A stretch of DNA of 6,486 nucleotides from Candidatus Thalassarchaeaceae archaeon (GCA_029250425.1 JAQXFF010000142.1:1-6486), one strand, 5' to 3'. Shown: positions 1 through 6,331, counted from the stretch's first letter. Notes: generated by a model not told the origin, from the letters alone. A program made the numbers and translations.

Positions 1-435
1 ACACAAGTTGACTCAGGTCAGCAAGATGAGATGCGTAAGCACGCGGAGGCCAATCCAGAGGGGTGGGAGGAATGGCTTCACGAGACACGTCTACAATTGA
101 CCAGATCTCATGTAGATTGGGTGTTGCACGTCGGTCGGGGCGAGGGAAAACCGGGTCCACTTCAAGCGTTCAACCTCTCAATGCCCACATGGTTCGATGG
201 CGTCACACAAAACGAAGTGATGCAAACCCTTCGCCGCTTATGGCTTTCTAAATTATCCGTTATTCATGAGATTAAATTCTCTTATGGTCCCGGAGTTGGG
301 AAACCAGGCCCGGTAGATGATTGGGCCAAAGGTGGCCCCCAGCCAGAACCCGACACAGCACATTCAACCAAAGAAGTCGAAACTGATGAAACGGGCGGCT
401 TTGGCACAGGATTTGACCCCTCTGAATGGGTATAA
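1..435 (+). CDS. C-terminal part of an unrecognised soluble protein (5'-truncated by window edge)
   Basis: The reading frame is open from base 1 to a TAA at 433-435, giving about 144 visible residues; an in-frame ATG at 31 exists, but ten sense codons precede it with no stop, so the true start is probably outside the window. I do not recognise the family. The visible part is rich in Trp and charged residues. It carries the motif G-x-GKPGP twice (bases 139-159 and 292-312), each followed four residues later by an aromatic residue (Phe or Trp), so it may contain two equivalent loops or a duplicated small unit. A predicted amphipathic stretch lies between them (bases about 205-265). The last 30 or so residues are Pro/Glu/Asp/Gly-rich and look like a disordered acidic tail. 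There is no signal peptide or membrane segment in the visible part. It is co-directional with the large surface gene 110 bp downstream, but the hairpin between them suggests separate transcription units. Confidence 0.7.
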   Translation, partial: TQVDSGQQDEMRKHAEANPEGWEEWLHETRLQLTRSHVDWVLHVGRGEGKPGPLQAFNLSMPTWFDGVTQNEVMQTLRRLWLSKLSVIHEIKFSYGPGVGKPGPVDDWAKGGPQPEPDTAHSTKEVETDETGGFGTGFDPSEWV

Positions 436-438
436 TTT
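431..438 (+). promoter_or_regulatory. possible TATA-box-like element before the surface-protein gene
   Basis: An AT-rich TATAATTT overlaps the stop codon of the upstream gene and is the only TATA-like stretch between it and the surface-protein start. Archaeal TATA boxes lie about 25-30 bases before the transcription start, which would place that start near 458-465 and give a leader of roughly 80 bases. No clear BRE was seen in front of it, and it lies beside a GC hairpin, so the call is weak. Confidence 0.25.
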
Positions 439-440
439 CC

Positions 441-460
441 CTCGCGCGCGTTCGCGCGAG
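441..460 (+). terminator. perfect 8-bp GC-rich hairpin after the upstream gene (possible terminator or processing site)
   Basis: CTCGCGCG at 441-448 is exactly complementary to CGCGCGAG at 453-460, with a four-base CGTT loop, and it starts 5 bases after the upstream TAA. The stem is far more GC-rich than its surroundings. Its place right after a stop codon suggests a role at the 3' end of the upstream transcript. There is no T-tract after it, so it does not match a bacterial intrinsic terminator, and archaeal termination usually depends on T-runs rather than hairpins. It could instead be an mRNA stability element or a protein-binding dyad. Confidence 0.4.
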
Positions 461-515
461 ATAGTGACCGCTAAGGGGTTCGGTTAAGTAGGTGGGAAAT
501 ACCGTTTCCAAAGTG

Positions 516-536
516 CTGGAGATGTTCTCCAGGGGG
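516..536 (+). promoter_or_regulatory. 7-bp inverted repeat overlapping the probable Shine-Dalgarno site of the surface-protein gene
   Basis: CTGGAGA (516-522) and TCTCCAG (526-532) are perfect inverted repeats with a 3-base spacer. The run AGGGGG at 531-536 is purine-rich and sits 9 bases before the ATG at 546, so it can serve as the ribosome-binding site and supports that start. The 3' arm of the repeat takes up the first two bases of this run. A folded leader could therefore partly hide the site, or the dyad could be a DNA operator. Neither role is shown by sequence alone. Confidence 0.4.
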
Positions 537-545
537 TCGAATATC

Positions 546-641
546 ATGAACAACAACAAACATAGTAGCATTACTCTGGTAATGATTCTCGTAATGAGCA
601 CGTTATTGATTGGCTATACACCACCAGTTGCACAAGGCGCC
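546..641 (+). other. signal peptide of the surface protein
   Basis: The first residues are polar with one Lys (MNNNKHSS), followed by a hydrophobic core of about 17 residues (ITLVMILVMSTLLIGY). A polar stretch then ends in VAQGA, where cleavage would fall near residues 31-32. No Cys follows the core, so it is not a lipoprotein signal. The placement indicates Sec-type export and decides in favour of ATG 546 over the GTG at 492. Confidence 0.8.
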
Positions 642-3600
642 TCGGTCGTAATCACCGATGCTGTGCAACTTGTAGATGGTGGAGCGGTCAACGAACGTAT
701 GGCATCAATGACAAGTGACAGCGAAGGAAACATCCACGTTATCTGGACACGAAACACACAGCATTTGTATTACACAATGCTTGATCCACGAGCCCAGACA
801 GTCATCGATGTAACGCAAATCTCCAACGGTGGCGGCCATCGTGCATGGCACCCAGATGTAGCCATTGACTCCGAAGATCGCATTCACGTGACATGGGCAA
901 ACAAAGCCAGCCAACACGAAATCCTGTACACACTACTCGACCCAAGCTTGGATGATCAGGATGGTAGTTCAGCAGATGATGGCACAATCTCCATCATTGA
1001 GGACACCGAAGTTGTCCGCCGCCAACAAAACCGCGATTGGCCAGCAATAGCAGTCGACAGCCAGGATAACGCACATATTGTGTGGGAAGATTCCTATGAT
1101 CGGCATGATAAATACTTCCAACAACCACAAATTTACTACAAATTCTTGGAAATCGACGAAGCATCACGTGAAGCAATTACAGCGATTGACAGTACTCTAC
1201 TAACCCCTATTATTGGCCACAAAGGTCACCCTGACATCGCCATTGATGCGGACGATCTTGTTCAGATTGCATGGGATGATACGCGTGGTGGAAAGGTAGA
1301 GATTGTTTCAGCAATCGACACATCAGGTTCCATGTATTCAGAATGGGCAGACATGTGTGTAGTATTCTATGGAGGCACATGGTCCAATGGAGGTTCATTC
1401 ACTGGAATCAAGCCCATGCTTGAACAAGCAAACATCTCGGTTTTCGAAACATTGTATGCATTGGGTGGAATGTTCCCTAGTGCTGCAACAAGTGGCGCAT
1501 GTTCCAGCCCCCCCCATCATGAGAACCCACGATCCAATCATCTTACGCAAGGTGATGATTCTGGTGGCCTCATCAAATTACACTCAACCATTTACAATGG
1601 TGGCGCACAAAGTGGCGGTTACCAAGGTGAAGATTGGGGACCAGGGAGTGCTTGGGCATGCTTGTCTTGGGTAGATGCTCAAGGTAACGTACCCGGTAAC
1701 CCACCTACCACACACGATCACAAATGGAATCCCAACGCAACAAAGATTGTCATTCCAATCAGTGACGAAGGACCCAAAGGTGGAGATCCGCCACAACAAT
1801 CTGATGATATTGCGAGTATCAACGAAGCACACGACGCTTGCGTAGATGCTGGAGTCATCCCAGTAGGGATATACGGTTCATCATGGGGGGCCAACAATCA
1901 AGTTGCAAGCCATATGAAAGATCTTGCACAGTGCCCGAATGGCCAAGTCAATACCAACCCACGTATTTGCCCAGGTTCCACAACTCGAAATACTGATGGT
2001 GGCGGGCAAGTGTATGCTTTCCCAGCTTCTTCAGCAAACAATATGGCTACATTGGTTGAGGCAATGGTTTTCCTAGCAACCAACAACAGTCGTGAAATTT
2101 ACATGACAGTTCTTGACCCCTATGCAAAGATTCAGAACCCAGCTCCAGGTTGGGTATATGGCCAATCAGGGACAGATGAGGCGAACAACCGATACACAGA
2201 GGATTTGGGCCCAAGTCAGGACTCCAATGGCTACGGCCATCTTGTTGTTGTCAACGACACACGAGTTACATTGGACGACGCATTCAGCCTGCACCCTTCA
2301 TTGGCAATTGACAACAGTGGCGACACTCACCTGACTTGGATGGATACTCGCGATTATGGTTTTGACAAGGATGACAATTACGAGGTATACTACAGTCGCC
2401 TGCGCCTTCGTGGCGCTGCAGAGTGGGACGGTGTATCGGGCGGATTGCCGACCTACGGAATCAAGAAGATCGTAGATACTCGAATATCATACGTTGAGGG
2501 AGCTAGCAATGTCAATCCGAATGATTACTACAGAGCTTCATCGTATATGCCACAAGTGATTGCAGACAATCAGAACAACGTCCACATTTCTTGGCTTGAA
2601 AATTCCAACACCAGTCAAGGCGAATCAATCATGTATACACGATTGAACCACACCAACGATGTTGGTGATTGGCCACTGAACAGCATTGCTGCAGCGGTAT
2701 TAGACCCGTGGGAGCGTGTTGACGTAACTGAATGGCACAGTGATAAATTGGGCCCCAACAATGGCCGAGCGCCAGAACTTTCTCAACCACCGGCATTTGC
2801 AAATGACCTTGGTAGCGGAGCCCATATTGGGTGGTCTGATACCAATAAATGCAATGAGAATTCCAACAATGGTGCATACACAATTTGCTACACTCACGTG
2901 CTTACAGGACAGGTTGACGTTGATTTGGCCGACGATGAGACGTATTACCATGTGATAGAACCCGGTGAACAGACAATTTACAATTTGACAGTGAACAATT
3001 CGACACCCGGGCCGATCGATTTGGTATCAGATACATTTGCTGTTAATCTTTCAGGGGTCCCTGTAAATTGGACTGCGAATTTATTCTTCGCCGATAATCA
3101 TACTGCGATTTTCCCAGAAACGCCAATTTTCTTGCTTGGCGGAGAATCAGTTCGTGTTTACTTACGAGTTCGCGCACCATCAATATATCAAGCCAATGAG
3201 GACGAGTTGGCACAAGTTGTTGTCTCAGCAGTGTCCTACAAAGACCCTGCAATTCGCAGTGATCGTTTGACACTGACTCTAATGGATGTGGTTCACGGCA
3301 TAGAGTTGGAAACAAGTCACTATCAATCGGATGTAGAGCAAGGTGAAACTGCGATTTTCTCGATTACAATTACCAATACTGGCAACGTCTTTGACACATT
3401 TGCGTTCTATGACCCCACAACTCTGCAAGGCCAACAAGAATGGCTGCTACCATGGGGTTGGCAAATCAACTTCCCGTTGATGGTCAGCTTAGATCCAGGT
3501 CAATCAGTGACAAAGAATCTGGAAATTTCAGTTCCAACGACACAGGATCCCGGCACATTTGCTCTGTATCTCAAGGGTTGGTCGATGGGCGAACCAGTCA

Positions 3601-5558
3601 AGAGTTTAGACAAAGGCACATACGACGTGTTGGAATTGTGGGTAAACGTAAGTATCCGTTCGACTGGAAACATTATCTTCGAAATCTTCGATACGTCTGA
3701 GTATGTCATGCCTGGCGATTGCCACACCTACACAATTGATGTCATCAAGAAGTTCGCACCAGGCTATCTGATTTTCACCACCCCCGGTGCTCCAGAAGCC
3801 AAACCCGATGGAATGCCCATGAATGAATGGCAATATGATCATTGGACTGTGAATTTGGACTTTAGCAACGCACCCGGTGGCAATGAAGGTGAAATGAGTA
3901 AAGCACGACATTGGTCTCAAATCAATATCCCTTACGAGGTCGCTGTTGTTGTTTGTGCACCTCTCAACGCCAGTGCGGGACTTGGTCCTGCAATTACGGT
4001 GAAAGCGCATCTACAGGGCGCATCTCGAGTATCAGATGCAGTGATTCTTTCAACAAATGTAGAGCACGTCTATGATTTGGAAATGGAAGCACCAAGCACC
4101 ACATACTCCGTTGACCCAGGCCAAGCTCTTGTTGTCCCCATTACCACGACAAACGATGGCAATGGCCCAGATCGATATGATATGCGCACGGCATCAATTA
4201 CCGACGCCAACGGATCGCAGTTGTTATGGGATATTCAGATCCCTCGCGCAACACTATCTGAACTAGAGCGTGATGATGCTGAAACAGTTGATGTCGTCAT
4301 CAACATCCCTGGACAAATTGTGGCAGGTAACTACCAAGTTGTCATCAAAGCATACAGTGAGGAATACTTTGAAGGCACAGATGAGAGAGATGCAATACTA
4401 TTCGACATCACTGTGAATCAGTTCCACGATATGCAAATTTGGCTTGACGAGACAGTTGAAAGTCAAATCAAGACCACTGCACCAGGTCGCACAGTACGAT
4501 ATTTACTGAATGTAACCAACAATGGAAACGTCCCTGATATTGCCACATTACACAACCACACTAAGAGTGGTAATGAATGGAATGATCAGCCAAGTATGGG
4601 TTCACTTTCAAGTTGGAATATTGAATATGCAATGGTTGAAGATTTCGACACCGAGTTGCCCAGGGAGATTCCTTGCGTAGAACTTGCAGTTGGCGAATCT
4701 GCCCCATTGTATGGGTGTGCATATCATGCCGATGGTACATGGAGTCTAGCAGAAATGGAGGCGTACACAACCGTCCAAGTCATGGTAATCATTGACATCA
4801 GCCCATCTGCCACCCTCGCAAACCGTGAGATTGGAATCAAGGTCTTGTCGAACTATGGTGGTTCACCAAATGGTGACACTGATGAGACTGCATCCTGGTT
4901 AGACAGTTGTACAATTGATGCTGACAACGACGGTCTTCTTGACAACGTATACCCATGTGATACCAACGAACAAGTTCTGCGAATCCGACTACGAGCGCCC
5001 GATCTAGAAATCGTTGACGTCACTCCAGTGCGAACGGAAGCCCCAGTTGGTGAAATGATTCCAGTGAACATCCAGATTATCAATCGAGGAAACGTTCACG
5101 CCACTGACATCAACATCGTTCTTTGTGAAGATGAGACTGAAGACAACATCCGGAAGAACATATGTTCTGAAGAAAACGTCGCTTACCGTCAAGTGATTGG
5201 TGCATTGATGCCACCCGACGACAGTGGTTCTGCTGAACCAGTCGAGATTACATTGCTCTATCCTGTTACAGCAGGTAACCACAACGTGGTTGCAATCGTT
5301 GACCCCGGCAATCTCATTATTGAAGCCAATGAAGCGAACAACCGCAAGGATCTCGGACAACTTTCGAGTGAAAATGGGTGGATTGACGTTGCAATGGAAA
5401 CCGCGGGCACCTGGTCTGTTCCAACAATGATATTGCTACTCACCATTGCATTGATGGCTGTTGCAGGCATGGTCATGATTGGCCGTCGACGTGAAGCATT
5501 GGCTCGCGTTGACGCACAATCTAGCATGATCACAACTGAAGAGGATATCCGCTTCTGA
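546..5558 (+). CDS. giant secreted, membrane-anchored surface protein: propeller-like repeats with nested VWA, Ig/NEW3-like domains, CARDB, C-terminal TM
   Basis: This 1670-residue protein is probably anchored in the membrane with almost all of it outside the cell, acting in adhesion, ligand binding or envelope structure (inferred; no catalytic domain was seen). Order, numbered from the ATG at 546: signal peptide 1-32; seven repeats of the type P-x-hAID-x-x-x-x-hHhxW between 50 and 786; a VWA domain at about 250-512 inside repeat four, with the MIDAS motif DTSGS at 258-262 and SDEGP at 406-410; five Ig/NEW3-like domains at about 789-1484 with recurrent 'NTGNV/NNGNV' loops; CARDB 1485-1607; TM helix about 1624-1646, then RRR and a 24-residue tail. 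All 16 cysteines fall in even numbers within domains, and about 16 N-glycosylation sequons are present. A GTG at 492 would add 18 residues, but ATG 546 places the signal peptide at the N-terminus and has a purine-rich site before it. Similar multi-domain proteins are known in Marine Group II archaea. Confidence 0.9.
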   Translation: MNNNKHSSITLVMILVMSTLLIGYTPPVAQGASVVITDAVQLVDGGAVNERMASMTSDSEGNIHVIWTRNTQHLYYTMLDPRAQTVIDVTQISNGGGHRAWHPDVAIDSEDRIHVTWANKASQHEILYTLLDPSLDDQDGSSADDGTISIIEDTEVVRRQQNRDWPAIAVDSQDNAHIVWEDSYDRHDKYFQQPQIYYKFLEIDEASREAITAIDSTLLTPIIGHKGHPDIAIDADDLVQIAWDDTRGGKVEIVSAIDTSGSMYSEWADMCVVFYGGTWSNGGSFTGIKPMLEQANISVFETLYALGGMFPSAATSGACSSPPHHENPRSNHLTQGDDSGGLIKLHSTIYNGGAQSGGYQGEDWGPGSAWACLSWVDAQGNVPGNPPTTHDHKWNPNATKIVIPISDEGPKGGDPPQQSDDIASINEAHDACVDAGVIPVGIYGSSWGANNQVASHMKDLAQCPNGQVNTNPRICPGSTTRNTDGGGQVYAFPASSANNMATLVEAMVFLATNNSREIYMTVLDPYAKIQNPAPGWVYGQSGTDEANNRYTEDLGPSQDSNGYGHLVVVNDTRVTLDDAFSLHPSLAIDNSGDTHLTWMDTRDYGFDKDDNYEVYYSRLRLRGAAEWDGVSGGLPTYGIKKIVDTRISYVEGASNVNPNDYYRASSYMPQVIADNQNNVHISWLENSNTSQGESIMYTRLNHTNDVGDWPLNSIAAAVLDPWERVDVTEWHSDKLGPNNGRAPELSQPPAFANDLGSGAHIGWSDTNKCNENSNNGAYTICYTHVLTGQVDVDLADDETYYHVIEPGEQTIYNLTVNNSTPGPIDLVSDTFAVNLSGVPVNWTANLFFADNHTAIFPETPIFLLGGESVRVYLRVRAPSIYQANEDELAQVVVSAVSYKDPAIRSDRLTLTLMDVVHGIELETSHYQSDVEQGETAIFSITITNTGNVFDTFAFYDPTTLQGQQEWLLPWGWQINFPLMVSLDPGQSVTKNLEISVPTTQDPGTFALYLKGWSMGEPVKSLDKGTYDVLELWVNVSIRSTGNIIFEIFDTSEYVMPGDCHTYTIDVIKKFAPGYLIFTTPGAPEAKPDGMPMNEWQYDHWTVNLDFSNAPGGNEGEMSKARHWSQINIPYEVAVVVCAPLNASAGLGPAITVKAHLQGASRVSDAVILSTNVEHVYDLEMEAPSTTYSVDPGQALVVPITTTNDGNGPDRYDMRTASITDANGSQLLWDIQIPRATLSELERDDAETVDVVINIPGQIVAGNYQVVIKAYSEEYFEGTDERDAILFDITVNQFHDMQIWLDETVESQIKTTAPGRTVRYLLNVTNNGNVPDIATLHNHTKSGNEWNDQPSMGSLSSWNIEYAMVEDFDTELPREIPCVELAVGESAPLYGCAYHADGTWSLAEMEAYTTVQVMVIIDISPSATLANREIGIKVLSNYGGSPNGDTDETASWLDSCTIDADNDGLLDNVYPCDTNEQVLRIRLRAPDLEIVDVTPVRTEAPVGEMIPVNIQIINRGNVHATDINIVLCEDETEDNIRKNICSEENVAYRQVIGALMPPDDSGSAEPVEITLLYPVTAGNHNVVAIVDPGNLIIEANEANNRKDLGQLSSENGWIDVAMETAGTWSVPTMILLLTIALMAVAGMVMIGRRREALARVDAQSSMITTEEDIRF
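693..2903 (+). repeat. seven propeller-like repeats in the surface protein (fourth one split)
   Basis: Seven divergent copies share a P-x-hAID-x-x-x-x-hHhxW core followed by a hydrophobic strand ending in Y-x-x-L. Base spans are 693-788, 843-944, 1035-1157, 1224-1292 plus 2082-2120, 2286-2408, 2541-2648 and 2781-2903. Visible cores include SDSEGNIHVIW, IDSEDRIHVTW, VDSQDNAHIVW, IDADDLVQIAW, IDNSGDTHLTW, ADNQNNVHISW and NDLGSGAHIGW. The pattern resembles BNR/sialidase-type and YVTN-like propeller strands, and seven copies would suit a single seven-bladed propeller. The fold is inferred, and Asp-box motifs (SxDxGxTW) are not strictly present. Confidence 0.7.
1293..2081 (+). other. VWA (von Willebrand A) domain inserted in propeller repeat four
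   Basis: The segment opens with a hydrophobic strand leading into the MIDAS motif DTSGSM (bases 1317-1334), the metal-binding DxSxS signature of VWA domains. A central strand KIVIPISDEGP (about 1743-1775) supplies the usual later Asp, and a last strand GVIPVGIYG (about 1851-1877) is typical of the fold. At about 263 residues it is longer than the common 170-200. The extra length is a Gly/Ser/His-rich loop region with several of the six Cys. The canonical MIDAS Thr could not be placed with confidence. The domain probably binds a divalent metal and, through it, a protein ligand. Confidence 0.85.
2910..4997 (+). other. stalk of about five Ig/NEW3-like beta-sandwich domains
   Basis: Five consecutive units of roughly 120-190 residues start at about bases 2910, 3288, 3651, 4062 and 4422. 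Most contain a PGE/PGQ/PGR turn, a Y/F-x-h-x-h-x-N strand and a TNTGNV- or NNGNV-type loop, as in NEW3/NPCBM-associated and other CARDB-related bacterial-type Ig folds. The third unit has lost the Asn-Gly loop, and the fifth carries a long insert with four Cys and a calcium-type loop. Such tandem domains usually space a head domain away from the membrane. Exact boundaries are estimates by eye. Confidence 0.65.
4908..4961 (+). other. thrombospondin type 3-like calcium-binding loop in the fifth Ig-like unit
   Basis: Residues 1455-1472 read C-T-I-D-A-D-N-D-G-L-L-D-N-V-Y-P-C-D. This fits the DxDxDGxxD loop of TSP3/dockerin-like calcium sites, with Asp at 1458, 1460, 1462 and 1466, and it is closed at both ends by Cys 1455 and Cys 1471. 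A single loop like this probably stiffens the stalk by binding calcium, which is abundant in seawater. Metal binding is inferred from the motif. Confidence 0.65.
4998..5366 (+). other. CARDB domain of the surface protein
   Basis: The unit begins PDLEIVDVTP, continues with a hydrophobic strand NIQIINRGNV, and ends with the V-x-x-I-V-D-P-x-x-x-I-x-E-x-N-E-x-N-N signature typical of CARDB (cell adhesion related domain found in bacteria and archaea). Two Cys, at residues 1527 and 1540, sit in a loop that is usually shorter. This is the membrane-proximal domain. Confidence 0.85.
5415..5483 (+). other. C-terminal transmembrane anchor and start of cytoplasmic tail
   Basis: A stretch of about 23 hydrophobic residues (residues about 1624-1646, rich in Ile, Leu, Met, Val, Ala) is followed at once by Arg-Arg-Arg, the positive-inside signal for a type I topology. 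A 24-residue tail ending TTEEDIRF remains inside. No PGF-CTERM-like motif precedes the helix, so archaeosortase processing is not suggested. Confidence 0.85.
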
Positions 5559-5564
5559 TTGAGA

Positions 5565-6317
5565 TTACGACGAATCGCTCTTGGCCAACCACCAAGGTAG
5601 CAACCGATCATCTTTGGTCGCGATAATCGTACCCGTTTCAGCACCAAGTTGCCGCATCATAACGCCACGTAGTGCATCCATCATTTCCTCAGCTCGCTGA
5701 GGTTGTATTTGCATTCCTGCACAGAATTGGTCTAAGTCAACAGGTCGCCTTGGGGCCTCGAGCAAAACGTGTGCTAACTGCCTCTCTTCGTAAATATCGA
5801 AGGTGTCATCCACAACACGGCTGGCTTTTTGTTTGATTTGTTGGTGTAGAGCAATCAATGCATCTCGTTCAGCATCGAGACGATCCAGCTCGTCGTTTAA
5901 TTCCGAAAGCATACCCAATGCTTCAGCCATAGGCAATCTTCGCCGAGTTCCAACCCGTTCTGCAACACCCAACACATCCTCCGGCAAACGACTTGACAAT
6001 CGAGTAGGGCCACCTGACGGAAGTTGACGATGTTCAGCACGGAATAGGTCAGGCCCCAAATCCAATCGTAGTGAGAAGGATTGCGTGATTGCATAGATCC
6101 GCTTCGGCGGCCCACCTTTTTCGCTGGGTACTTTTTCACTGACAACAAAGCCAGCATCTTCGAGCACTTTCAGATGTTTCATTATCGCTTGCTGTGAAAC
6201 ATCGAGTAATTCTGCTAGTTGTAGAGGGTAGTGAGCCTCACGGACGAGATGCTCCAAAATAGAGCGACGTGTCCTATTTTCCAGTATGGAAAGTGCGGTA
6301 TCGAAATCCGTGACCAC
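5565..6317 (-). CDS. ArsR-like winged-helix transcriptional regulator with C-terminal coiled coil
   Basis: This 250-residue cytosolic DNA-binding protein starts at a GTG (6317-6315). An in-frame stop lies seven codons upstream, no better start lies between, and the winged helix begins at once after it, so the start is fairly secure. Residues 5-78 form the winged helix: LENRTRRSILEHL, then HTH with recognition helix SQQAIMKHLKVLEDAG (41-56) and a wing with a KGGPPKR turn (67-73). This is the pattern of archaeal ArsR-like regulators (the PH1932/COG1777 type, from memory). Residues about 131-166 form a Leu/Asp/Glu-rich helix that could be a dimerising coiled coil, and residues about 173-225 form a helical module possibly resembling a second HTH. 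No Cys-based metal site is seen (a single Cys, 199), so metal sensing is not supported. The effector and targets are unknown. It is convergent with the surface gene and downstream of a co-directional partial gene. Confidence 0.88.
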   Translation of the reverse strand: MVTDFDTALSILENRTRRSILEHLVREAHYPLQLAELLDVSQQAIMKHLKVLEDAGFVVSEKVPSEKGGPPKRIYAITQSFSLRLDLGPDLFRAEHRQLPSGGPTRLSSRLPEDVLGVAERVGTRRRLPMAEALGMLSELNDELDRLDAERDALIALHQQIKQKASRVVDDTFDIYEERQLAHVLLEAPRRPVDLDQFCAGMQIQPQRAEEMMDALRGVMMRQLGAETGTIIATKDDRLLPWWLAKSDSS

Positions 6318-6331
6318 TTCACAACCCAGTG

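Noticed and set aside
473..487. GGGGTTCGGTT resembling a tRNA T-arm
   Set aside because: No acceptor, anticodon or D-arm pairing can be formed around it.
492..545. GTG at 492 as the start of the surface protein
   Set aside because: It would place 18 extra residues, including polar and charged ones, in front of a well-formed signal peptide, and would run through the inverted repeat at 516-532. ATG 546 has a purine-rich site 9 bases upstream. The GTG is not fully excluded.
272..601. Minus-strand ORF of 109 codons with a hydrophobic N-terminus resembling a signal peptide or TM helix
   Set aside because: It is antisense to the 3' end of the left-edge gene, the intergenic hairpins and the signal peptide of the surface protein; its hydrophobic start is simply the reverse complement of the signal-peptide codons.
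3606..4010. Minus-strand ORF of 134 codons
   Set aside because: It lies fully within the Ig-like stalk coding region, shows no recognisable domain or ribosome-binding site, and the plus frame has clear protein-like repeats here.
5580..5596. CTTGG/CCAAG inverted repeat near the convergent stops, a possible bidirectional terminator
   Set aside because: The stem is only 5 bp with a 7-base loop and no T-tract, and it lies within the regulator coding sequence, so it is not distinguishable from chance.
5004..5647. Two overlapping minus-strand ORFs (118 and 129 codons) opposite the CARDB/TM region
   Set aside because: They are antisense shadows of the CARDB domain and anchor; one also overlaps the 3' end of the regulator in another frame.
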